This document shows, piece after piece, positions 57,546 to 64,000 of a DNA stretch of 64,000 nt. How positions within the stretch are numbered: position 1 is the first letter of the stretch; each line of letters begins with the position of its first letter. The translations under genes were made by a program, and so were the position numbers. This DNA is from Sphingosinicella sp. CPCC 101087. GTDB taxonomy: Bacteria > Pseudomonadota > Alphaproteobacteria > Sphingomonadales > Sphingomonadaceae. Location of the stretch: NCBI RefSeq assembly GCF_004151485.1, contig NZ_SBFF01000009.1:62001-126000 (forward strand), given 5' to 3'. The notes beneath the pieces were generated by a model. It was not told where the DNA came from. It did not search any database and was given only the letters and a program-made list of their open reading frames with translations.

Positions 57546-57561
57546 CCGGCGCAGGCGCCGG
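57546..57561. terminator. Hairpin after ptsP
   Basis: CCGGCG-CAGG-CGCCGG, a 6-bp perfect stem 17 bp after the ptsP stop. No T-run; TTGACA begins at 57562 and may be the -35 of the next gene's promoter. Confidence 0.35.
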
Positions 57562-57629
57562 TTGACAACCGCCTCCCCTTCCGATGATGGCGGCAAGGGA
57601 GGCGAGGCGCAGGGAAACGGGATTAGCTG

Positions 57630-58454
57630 ATGGCGGAGCAGGAATATGAGACTCAATTCCAGACCGCGTCGATCGGCGAGCGGCTGAAGAAGGCGCGCGA
57701 GGCCAAGGGGCTCGCCTTGGAGGACGTCGCGAGCCAGACGCGCATCCCGATCCGGCATCTGCAGCATATCGAGAACGAAGAGTGGGACGCGCTTCCCGCC
57801 GTCACCTATTGCGTCGGCTTCGTGCGCTCCTACGGGAATGCCGTCGGCCTGGACGGCGCCGAACTCGGTCGCGAGCTGCGCGACAAATTGGGCGGGCTGC
57901 GCTCGCGCGCGCCGGTGGCCGAATATTACGAGCCCGCCGATCCCGCGCGGGTGCCGCCACTTTCGCTGGCCCTGATCGCCGCCGCTCTGCTCGTCGTGCT
58001 GATCATCGGCTATCTGGTCTGGCGCAGTTCGCTCGACGCGCAGGACCAGCCGGCCGCAACCGTCACCCTGCCGCCCGCCGAGGCGCCGGCGGCGGCCGGA
58101 TCCGCCGGTCCCGCGCCGGCGGCGCAGCCCCAGACGCTCGCCGGACAGCCGGTGACCCTCGCCGCGACCGAAGAGGTCTGGGTCCGGATCGAGGACCAGG
58201 CGGAAGGCGGGACGCTCTTCCAGGGAATCATGGCGCCGGGCCAGCGCTACGCGATCCCGCCGGCTGCGCAGCAGCCGGTGATCCGCACCGCACGGCCGCA
58301 GGTCCTTCGCGTATTGATCGGCGATCGCGACATCGGTCCGCTCGAGCCGGTCGAGCGCACCGTCGCCGACGTCAGCTTGAGGCCCGAGGCGCTCGCCGCA
58401 CGGCTCCAGCAGGCCGCGCCGCCGGCCACGGCGGCACCGGTCCCGCCGCAATAG
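57630..58454 (+). CDS. RodZ-like HTH membrane protein
   Basis: 274 residues. A cytoplasmic HTH domain (IGERLKKAREAKGLALEDVA then SQTRIPIRHLQHIENEEW) is followed by FVRSYGNAVGLD. One membrane helix lies at about residues 110-131 (LSLALIAAALLVVLIIGYLV). A Pro/Ala linker leads to a periplasmic DUF4115 domain (EEVWVRIEDQAEGGTLFQGI). This is the RodZ architecture, which links MreB to the envelope and cell shape. ATG 57630 follows AGGGAAA. Confidence 0.88.
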   Translation: MAEQEYETQFQTASIGERLKKAREAKGLALEDVASQTRIPIRHLQHIENEEWDALPAVTYCVGFVRSYGNAVGLDGAELGRELRDKLGGLRSRAPVAEYYEPADPARVPPLSLALIAAALLVVLIIGYLVWRSSLDAQDQPAATVTLPPAEAPAAAGSAGPAPAAQPQTLAGQPVTLAATEEVWVRIEDQAEGGTLFQGIMAPGQRYAIPPAAQQPVIRTARPQVLRVLIGDRDIGPLEPVERTVADVSLRPEALAARLQQAAPPATAAPVPPQ

Positions 58455-58545
58455 CCGAAAGGTTCCGAATTCGAGCCGCTTAAGGGTGGCGACAGGAACG
58501 ATCGTCCAATAATGTCACCCGCGAAAATGCCATTGGGGGAGAGTG

Positions 58546-59436
58546 ATGCGTAGCCTTCTGATCGGACTGGTCCTTCTCGCCGGCGCGTCGTCGCCGGCGC
58601 TCGCACAGCGGGCCGATCCGGTCGAGCGACGGGTCGACCGGCTCGAGCAGGAGATGCGCGCGGTCCAGCGCCGCGTCTTTCCGAACGGCCGTGCCCAGTT
58701 CGTCGAGCCCGAGATCGTTCCCGAGACCGGCGCCCCGGCGCGTCCCAACCTGTCGGGCGATGCCATGTCGAGCCTCTCCGCCAGGGTCGACGCGCTCGAG
58801 ACGCAGTTGCGCACCCTGACCGGGCAGGTCGAGGAGCAGGGCTATCGCACCCGGCAGCTGGAGGAGCAGATCGCGCGGCTTCGCACCGATCTCGAGGGTC
58901 GGATGGACCGGATCGAGCAGTCCAGCCGCCCGGCCGCGGGCGCGCTGACCGCGCCGCCGCTGTCGTCGGGCACGGAGCCCGCCGAGGAAGAAGCCACTGG
59001 CGAGGACCCCGCCGATGCCGCCCCCGCGGGCACGCCCCCCGCTGCGGCCGCGGACGATGCGGAAGCCGCCTATAATGCCGGCTTCCGCCTCTGGGATTCC
59101 GGCCAGTTCGCCCAGGCGCAGGAATCGCTCGGCGCCGCGGCGGAGCGCTTCCCGGACAGCCCCTGGGCGAGCTGGATGCGCAACCTGCAGGGCCGCGCCT
59201 TTCTGGACGACGGAAAGCCCGCCAGCGCGGCACGCATCTTCCTCGCCAACTATCAGGACAATCCGCGCGGCGCCCGCGCGGCCGACAGTCTCTTTTTCCT
59301 CGGCCAGGCGCTGACCCGGCTCAACCGCAAGCCCGAGGCATGCCGCGTCTATGGCGAGCTCGAGCAGGTCTACCCAAACATGCGCGACTTCCTTCGCCAG
59401 CGCCTGCCGCAGGCGCGCGCCGACGCGGAGTGCTAG
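58546..59436 (+). CDS. cpoB: Cell division coordinator CpoB / YbgF-like TPR protein
   Basis: 296 residues, periplasmic (signal MRSLLIGLVLLAGASSPALA). A coiled-coil trimerisation region (VERRVDRLEQEMRAVQRRVF; VDALETQLRTLTGQVEEQGY) is followed by a Glu/Ala-rich linker and C-terminal TPRs (YNAGFRLWDSGQFAQAQESL). CpoB coordinates Tol-Pal function with peptidoglycan synthesis; the tol genes are not in the window. ATG 58546 with GGGGAGAG upstream. The tilS frame overlaps its end. Confidence 0.9.
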   Translation: MRSLLIGLVLLAGASSPALAQRADPVERRVDRLEQEMRAVQRRVFPNGRAQFVEPEIVPETGAPARPNLSGDAMSSLSARVDALETQLRTLTGQVEEQGYRTRQLEEQIARLRTDLEGRMDRIEQSSRPAAGALTAPPLSSGTEPAEEEATGEDPADAAPAGTPPAAAADDAEAAYNAGFRLWDSGQFAQAQESLGAAAERFPDSPWASWMRNLQGRAFLDDGKPASAARIFLANYQDNPRGARAADSLFFLGQALTRLNRKPEACRVYGELEQVYPNMRDFLRQRLPQARADAEC

Positions 59437-60409
59437 GACGGACAGCGGCCCCAAAGCGGCTGCGGGCGGTCCCACCGCCGAGCAGGTCGAGCGGTTTCGC
59501 GCCGATCTGGAGACGCTGACCGGAAGCCCGGCCGGCCGGATCGGGATTGCCGTGTCGGGCGGAGCGGACAGCCTGGCCCTGCTCCTCCTTGCCGCACGGG
59601 CGGCGCCCGCCACGGTCCTGGCCGCGACCGTCGATCATGGCCTTCGCGCCGAAGCCGCGGCCGAAGCCGATTTCGTCGCCGCCCTGTGCGCCCGGATCGG
59701 CATCGGCCATCGCATCCTGCGTCCCGCCGAACCGATAACCGGCAGCGTGCAGGCGGCGGCGCGGCGGGCTCGCTATGCCCTGCTCGAGACCTGGCGCCAG
59801 GAATGCGGGCTGGACTGGATCCTTACCGCCCATCATGCCGACGACCAGGCCGAGACCTTGCTCATGCGGCTCAACCGCGGCGCCGGGGTGGCGGGACTCA
59901 GCGGCGTGCGGGCCGTCAACGGACGGGTTGCGCGGCCGCTGCTCGGATGGCGCCGCGCCGAGCTGGCGGCGATCGTTCGCACCGCCGGGGTCGCGCCGGT
60001 CGCCGATCCGACCAATGTCGACGAAAGATTCGACCGAGCCCGGACCCGCCGGCACATCGGCGATGCCGGCTGGATCGACCCGCCGGCGCTCGCGCGAAGC
60101 GCTTCCGCGCTGGCCGAGGCCGATGCGGCGCTGGACTGGACCGTCGAGCGGCTGGTCGAGGCACGTGCCGGCGGCGACACGGCCGAAGCGCGGCTCGACG
60201 TCACGGGGGTGCCTGGCGAGCTTCGCCGCCGCCTGCTTCTCGCGATGCTGAGGCGGATCGCACCCGGGGCCGAGCCGCGCGGCGACGAGCTTTCGCGCCT
60301 GCTGGAGACGCTCGATCGCGGCGGCACGGCGACTCTCGCCGGAGTCAAATGCCGGGGCGGCCCGGAATGGCGGTTCGAGCCGGCGCCGCCGCGGCGCTCC
60401 AAGGGATGA
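59351..60409 (+). CDS. tilS: tRNA(Ile)-lysidine synthase (start uncertain)
   Basis: Adds lysine to C34 of the AUA-decoding isoleucine tRNA, ATP-dependent. The PP-loop SGGADSLALLLL is at about residue 69 of this model. VDHGLRAEAAAEADFVAALC, TAHHADDQAETLLMRLNRGAG and RPLLGWRRAELAAI follow as in TilS. The only standard start in frame before the PP-loop is ATG 59351, which overlaps cpoB by 86 bp and gives a Ser/Arg-rich first stretch that does not look conserved. True translation may begin near 59430-59480 from a non-standard codon. In many relatives ftsH follows; here it does not. Confidence 0.88.
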   Translation: MASSSRSTQTCATSFASACRRRAPTRSARTDSGPKAAAGGPTAEQVERFRADLETLTGSPAGRIGIAVSGGADSLALLLLAARAAPATVLAATVDHGLRAEAAAEADFVAALCARIGIGHRILRPAEPITGSVQAAARRARYALLETWRQECGLDWILTAHHADDQAETLLMRLNRGAGVAGLSGVRAVNGRVARPLLGWRRAELAAIVRTAGVAPVADPTNVDERFDRARTRRHIGDAGWIDPPALARSASALAEADAALDWTVERLVEARAGGDTAEARLDVTGVPGELRRRLLLAMLRRIAPGAEPRGDELSRLLETLDRGGTATLAGVKCRGGPEWRFEPAPPRRSKG

Positions 60410-60492
60410 GCTCCCCTGCAAGGCCGCCTGTCCGAAGCGCCGGCCCAAGCAATATTTCGCCACGACGATGATCGGGGCGGCTCGGGCGCCGC

Positions 60493-61173
60493 TTATGCGG
60501 AATGCAGCTCGGCCGAGCGGATCGGAAAGCGAAGCAGGCGGTCGGCGACGGGGACGAGCGCTTCGGCGCGGCCACCGACGGCGCGGGCGATTTCGGGATG
60601 TTCGGCGTCGAGCCCGCCGGTCAATGCGCCGAAGGCCGGCAGGATGAGCTTGGTCCGGGTGGCGATGAAGCAGCGTCGCGAAACCAGACGACCGCGATGG
60701 CTCACCCTCAGCTTCGGATGAAAATGGCCGGAAAGCTCCGGCCGCGGGTCGGCAGGATCCGCCTCGTGGCGCAGCACGAGCCCGTCCAGCTCCGCCTCCG
60801 CGACGATCTCGCCGCCGCAATCGTCGGCAAATCCCGGATCGTGATTGCCGACGATCCAGGTCCAGCGAAGGGTGCCGGTGAGCGCGGTCAGCATCGCGCG
60901 CGCCCGCACCGGCAGGCGATCGCAGCCCTGCGCGTCATGGAAACTGTCGCCAAGGCACCAGATCTCCTCGGCGCCCGTCGCCGCCGCGAGCTCCGTCAGG
61001 TCCGACAGGGTCGCCTGAGAATCATAGGGCGGGAGCATCTGTCCCAGACGGGCAAACCAGCTCGCTTTCTCGAGGTGGAGATCGGCGACGAGAAGGGCGC
61101 GGCGCGCCGGCCAGAACAAGGCGCCCTGAGGCAGCGCCGCCAGCTCGCGGCCGCAGAACGAAAAGCGAACCAT
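60493..61173 (-). CDS. pdeM: Ligase-associated DNA damage response endonuclease PdeM
   Basis: 226 residues, metallophosphoesterase. The dinuclear metal motifs are in order: VADLHLEKASWF, WCLGDSFHDAQG, WIVGNHDPGF and SGHFHPKLRV. The N-terminal FCGRELAALPQGALFWPARR is typical of this group, which is usually encoded beside an Lhr-type helicase and an ATP-dependent DNA ligase. Neither is adjacent here. The role in DNA repair is inferred from the family. Confidence 0.9.
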   Translation of the reverse strand: MVRFSFCGRELAALPQGALFWPARRALLVADLHLEKASWFARLGQMLPPYDSQATLSDLTELAAATGAEEIWCLGDSFHDAQGCDRLPVRARAMLTALTGTLRWTWIVGNHDPGFADDCGGEIVAEAELDGLVLRHEADPADPRPELSGHFHPKLRVSHRGRLVSRRCFIATRTKLILPAFGALTGGLDAEHPEIARAVGGRAEALVPVADRLLRFPIRSAELHSA

Positions 61174-61212
61174 GCCCTCGCCTATACAGGCGGAGGCAAG
61201 CCGTTCAAGCGG

Positions 61213-61377
61213 TCAGCGGACGATCTCGGCCGATGGAAGGAGCGAATCGGCCCGATCGGGCGATCCAGCCGAGGCCTGCAGCGAGTCGGCATGAGTCATG
61301 AAGAACAGGATGCCGCCGAGCACGAAGCCCTGGCCGACCAGCATGAACGGATTTTGCAGCTTCTTCCAATAGTTCAT
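61213..61377 (-). CDS. 54-residue single-helix membrane protein
   Basis: Short gene from ATG 61377, with GAGG eight bases upstream, to TGA at 61213. MNYWKKLQNPFMLVGQGFVL then GGILFFMTHADSL gives a basic N-terminus and one membrane helix. A polar tail (ASAGSPDRADSLLPSAEIVR) follows. Good ribosome site, charge distribution and codon use support it. No family recognised. The 197 bp between its start and the hsp20 stop contain no other gene. Confidence 0.6.
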   Translation of the reverse strand: MNYWKKLQNPFMLVGQGFVLGGILFFMTHADSLQASAGSPDRADSLLPSAEIVR

Positions 61378-61574
61378 GACTGGCCTCAAGGATCCAAAAT
61401 TTGGGTGCCCGCAGCGCGCAGCGGCGCGCGAGAGCGGGCCCGTTACACAGCCGAAAGCATCATTTCAACGACTTTCCGACCTTGCACGAAGCCGCTTAAA
61501 CCAGCCCTGAACGACCGGTTCACCCGTCCGTCATGCGCCAAGCGCCCGCAGGCGCGGGCCGCCAAGGGGCCCGA

Positions 61575-62078
61575 TCAGGCCGTCTGGCCCTGCTCGACCC
61601 GCGCCCCATCGCTTTCGGCGGCGGCCGGTTCGGACCGGAGCGCTTCGGCCTCGCCGCTGCCGATATCGATCTTCCGCGGCTTCATCGCCTCCGGGATCTC
61701 GCGGACCAGATCGATCGACAGCAGACCGTCGCGAAGCTCGGCGCCGGTCACCCGCACGAAATCGGCCAGCTCGAAACGCCGCTCGAACGCGCGGGTGGCG
61801 ATGCCGACGTGCAGGAAGTTGCCGTCGCGATTGCGGCTCTCGGAACGGCGGCCGGAGATCACCAGCATGTTCTGCTGCGCCGTGATGTCGAGATCGTCGC
61901 GCTTGAAACCGGCGACGGCGAGGGTGATCCGGTAGGAATCGTCGCTCAGCTTCTCGATGTCGAAGGGCGGGTAATTGTCCTGCTCCGCGCGGCTGGAATT
62001 TTCGAGATAGTCGAACAGCCTGTCGAAGCCGACGGTGGAGCGGCGGTAGGGGGAGAAATCGAGCCCTCTCATGTTCAT
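61575..62078 (-). CDS. Small heat-shock protein, Hsp20 family
   Basis: ATP-independent holdase chaperone. 167 residues. The N-terminus RGLDFSPYRRSTVGFDRLFD is IbpA/Hsp20-like. The alpha-crystallin domain spans about residues 38-130 (YPPFDIEKLSDDSYRITLAV; GISGRR-type turn; FERRFELADFVRVTGAEL; LSIDLVREIPEAMKP). An Ala/Glu-rich tail follows. Start ATG 62078 has AAGGAGGA directly upstream. The leader carries a UUGCU motif opposite that ribosome site, as in ROSE thermometers, and a sigma-32-like promoter lies ~150 bp upstream. Confidence 0.93.
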   Translation of the reverse strand: MNMRGLDFSPYRRSTVGFDRLFDYLENSSRAEQDNYPPFDIEKLSDDSYRITLAVAGFKRDDLDITAQQNMLVISGRRSESRNRDGNFLHVGIATRAFERRFELADFVRVTGAELRDGLLSIDLVREIPEAMKPRKIDIGSGEAEALRSEPAAAESDGARVEQGQTA

Positions 62079-62110
62079 GTCCTCCTTGGTCAGAGCAACA
62101 TCGAACGGGA
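62079..62110 (-). promoter_or_regulatory. Candidate ROSE-like RNA thermometer
   Basis: On the minus strand TTGCT (62098-62094) is followed by a 7-base loop and AGGAG (62086-62082) just before the hsp20 ATG. UUGCU pairing with AGGAG around a G-G mismatch is the hallmark of ROSE elements, which control hsp20 genes in alphaproteobacteria. Only the last hairpin is evident to me; folding of the ~130-nt leader is not tested. Confidence 0.5.
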
Positions 62111-62221
62111 CCCGCCCTGGTCCGCCTCTTCGGTCGAGATCGGCCCAGCTGGATCGGCGGAGCGGGCACGGGCCCCGCGCAAACGGCCGGAAACCGTCAC
62201 CGCATTTCCGGTCCGGACGCG

Positions 62222-62249
62222 ATCTAGGAAAGGACGCCCGCGGTTCAAG
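62222..62249 (-). promoter_or_regulatory. Candidate sigma-32 promoter of hsp20
   Basis: Minus strand: CTTGAA (62249-62244), 14-bp spacer, TCCTAGAT (62229-62222). The -35 matches the heat-shock consensus; the -10 matches CCCCATWT at 5 of 8 positions. It lies just after the kinase stop. A GCCGCC/GGCGGC stem (62251-62266) overlaps that stop and may end the kinase transcript. Confidence 0.4.
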
Positions 62250-62257
62250 AGCCGCCA

Positions 62258-64000
62258 TCAGGCGGCTGCCGGCGTTCCCCGGGTCAGCGCCTTTGCGACC
62301 AGCTCGGCGAGGTCCTCGACACCGAACGGCTTTCGCAGGATCGGGACGTCGGCGCCGAGCGCTCCTTCCAGCTGCTCGCTTTCCGCATAGCCGGTGACGA
62401 AGATGATCGGCAGGTGCGGACGACTGCGCCGGATCGCGCAGGCGAGCTCGGCGCCATTCATGTTGGGCATCGCGAAATCGATCAGCGCGAGGTCCGGCGG
62501 CGATTGGTCGACGGCGGCGAGCGCATCTTCCGGTCGATCGAAGGTTTCGACCCGGTGACCGGCCTCTCCGAGCAGCTCGGCGAGGAAGGCGCGGACGTCG
62601 GCATCGTCGTCGACCACCATGATCCGCGCCGCCGGACCGGCGGCGGCGATGCGCGCCTTGCCGGCCGCAACCGCGGCGGCGCCGGGCGCTTCCGGCACGA
62701 CGTGGGGAAGCAGCACGCGCACGGTCGTCCCCTCGCCTTCCCGGCTGTCGATGCGCAGCGTCCCGCCGGCCTGGCGGGCGATGCCGTACACCTGAGCGAG
62801 GCCGAGGCCGGTGCCCTTGCCGAGCGGCTTGGTGGAGAAGAAGGGTTCGGTGGCGCGGGCGGCGACCTCGGGCGGCATGCCGGTGCCGTTGTCGGCGACC
62901 GTGATGCAGACATAGTCGCCGGCTTCGAGCTCGGGATCGCCCGACTCGCGTACCACCGCAGTGGCGATGGTCAGCCGGCCCCCGTCGGGCATCGCGTCGC
63001 GCGCGTTGATGGCCAGATTGAGGATGGCATTTTCGAGCTGATTCTCGTCGCATAGCGCATGGACGGAGTCCCGGCACAGGTCCGTTTCGATGGAGACGTC
63101 GGCCCCGATCGTGTGGATGAGCATCTGGCGCAGATTGTCGATCACCAGATTGATCGCGACGGGAGCGATGCGGATCCGCTGGAGGCGCGAGAAAGCGAGC
63201 AGCTGGGTGGTCAACTTCGCCCCGCGGCGCCCGGAATCGAGCGCGGCTTCGGCGATCCGTTTCAGCCGTACGTCCTCTATGCTCCGGGCAAGCACCTCGA
63301 GGCCGCCGATCACCGGGGTGAGCAGGTTGTTGAAATCGTGGGCGATGCCGCCGGTCAGCCGGCCCACGGCCTCCATCTTCTGCGCCTGGCGCAGCGCCTC
63401 TTCGGCACGCTCGCGCTCGGCGACTTCGTCGCGCAGCCGGTCGAGCGCGGCGGTGAGGTCGGCGGTGCGCTCCTCGACGCGGCGCTCCAGCGTCTCGGCG
63501 ATATTGCGCAACGCCGCTTCCGCCACCTTGGAATCGGTGATGTCGTGGGCGACGCCGATAAAGCCGATATGTTCGCCCCCTGCCCCCCAGCGCGGTTGGG
63601 AGATGGACCGCACCCAGCGCCATTCGCCGTCATGCCGGCGATAGCGCGCCTCCAGCGCGAACGGCTGCCGGCTCGCCTCGCCGGCGATCGACTCGGCAAC
63701 GATCCGGTCATGGTCGTCGGGATGGAGGACGGTCCGCCAATCGAAGTCCACCGCTTCCTCGTAGCTGATGCCGAGGAAGTCGACATAAGCGCGATTGACG
63801 AAGCTGCGGCGGCGGTCGAGCTTGGTCACCCACATCAAGGCGGGGGCGGAATCGGCAATGAGCCGGAACCTTTCCTCGCTCTCGCGCAGCCTTTCCTCGG
63901 TGCGGGCGTCGCTGCCGACCGCTGTCACCACACCGAACATGCCCAATATCCGGCCCCGGCCGTCGCGGATCGGATTGTAGCAGGCCGTCAGCCAGGCGGT
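62258..64000 (-). CDS. Hybrid PAS sensor histidine kinase with receiver domain, 5' end outside window
   Basis: About 580 residues visible; the frame is open to the last base. Codons between 64000 and 63947 encode [20 protein letters not shown], the end of another PAS domain, so apparent starts near 63940 are internal. Domains in order: PAS end; PAS/PAC ([19 protein letters not shown] to [10 protein letters not shown]); coiled coil; HisKA ([19 protein letters not shown] with the phospho-His); HATPase ([42 protein letters not shown]); receiver ([13 protein letters not shown], phospho-Asp in [19 protein letters not shown]). Probably cytoplasmic signal sensing; ligand unknown. Confidence 0.92.
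   Translation of the reverse strand, partial: TAWLTACYNPIRDGRGRILGMFGVVTAVGSDARTEERLRESEERFRLIADSAPALMWVTKLDRRRSFVNRAYVDFLGISYEEAVDFDWRTVLHPDDHDRIVAESIAGEASRQPFALEARYRRHDGEWRWVRSISQPRWGAGGEHIGFIGVAHDITDSKVAEAALRNIAETLERRVEERTADLTAALDRLRDEVAERERAEEALRQAQKMEAVGRLTGGIAHDFNNLLTPVIGGLEVLARSIEDVRLKRIAEAALDSGRRGAKLTTQLLAFSRLQRIRIAPVAINLVIDNLRQMLIHTIGADVSIETDLCRDSVHALCDENQLENAILNLAINARDAMPDGGRLTIATAVVRESGDPELEAGDYVCITVADNGTGMPPEVAARATEPFFSTKPLGKGTGLGLAQVYGIARQAGGTLRIDSREGEGTTVRVLLPHVVPEAPGAAAVAAGKARIAAAGPAARIMVVDDDADVRAFLAELLGEAGHRVETFDRPEDALAAVDQSPPDLALIDFAMPNMNGAELACAIRRSRPHLPIIFVTGYAESEQLEGALGADVPILRKPFGVEDLAELVAKALTRGTPAAA

Noticed and set aside
61575-63623. Hsp20 frame open across most of the histidine kinase gene
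   Set aside because: Only the part from 62078 is Hsp20-like and it has a perfect ribosome site; the upstream part is a shadow of the kinase on the same strand.

Overview
The window is a stretch of bacterial chromosome with high GC content (about two thirds G+C by eye). Its gene complement and order fit an alphaproteobacterium of the Sphingomonadales. Supporting signs are a MucR/Ros-type regulator and a cysteine-poor Fur downstream of tsaB-rimI, the plsC-miaB-phoH-ybeY-corC run, GGAAC-N17-CGTT promoters of the EcfG general stress type, a possible ROSE-type thermometer before an hsp20 gene, and many small exported sphingomonad-type proteins. No rRNA, tRNA, CRISPR array, transposase, integrase or phage gene was found. 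The region reads as core chromosome with some lineage-specific genes.

Layout. 1-2.5 kb: the end of an ectoine-associated aspartokinase gene, coupled to an MscS-type channel gene. 2.5-5.6 kb (minus): xthA, a DUF3297 protein and a DUF885 putative peptidase. 5.6-8.1 kb: a LysR regulator divergent from azoR and a pirin. 8.1-14.3 kb: a predicted stress-induced proline-rich protein, a single-domain response regulator, an AlkA-like glycosylase, a ferredoxin, rlmB-uppP, a GST and an Nfu-type Fe-S carrier. 14.4-21.1 kb: tsaB-rimI, mucR, fur, plsC-miaB-phoH-ybeY-corC. 21.2-22.6 kb: a sorbosone-dehydrogenase-like lipoprotein. 22.6-32.7 kb: a propionyl-CoA to succinyl-CoA cluster (enoyl-CoA hydratase, pccB, two unknown membrane proteins, mce, mcm, bioB, an LprI-like protein, pccA, a GNAT).

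32.8-39.6 kb: accessory envelope genes (fasciclin lipoprotein, MipA/OmpV porin-like protein, M20 peptidase, an HxlR/GST divergent pair, unknown lipoprotein and membrane protein). 39.8-42.9 kb (minus): metE with a cobalamin riboswitch and a coupled thioesterase. 43.1-45.1 kb: an MFS exporter divergent from a TetR regulator, with two clear operators between them. 45.2-51.2 kb: SulP transporter with universal stress protein, a potassium channel, a 59-residue membrane protein, and a DUF2231 protein with a second sorbosone-dehydrogenase-like lipoprotein. 51.3-61.2 kb: ubiG, lysC, a FabK/nitronate-monooxygenase-like enzyme, ptsP, a RodZ-like protein, cpoB, tilS, pdeM. 61.2-64 kb (minus): a 54-residue membrane protein, hsp20 and a hybrid histidine kinase that runs off the window.

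Links between genes. The propionate cluster needs biotin (bioB lies inside it) and B12 (mutase). The B12 riboswitch on metE suggests the cell senses B12 and silences the B12-independent methionine synthase when B12 is available. No clearly new multi-gene system is evident. The best leads are regulatory sites (EcfG promoters, TetR operator pair, AT-rich palindrome before metE, candidate ROSE element), two genes without a normal start codon in the expected place (plsC, tilS), an in-frame domain remnant before the fasciclin gene, and a roughly 50-bp dispersed repeat.
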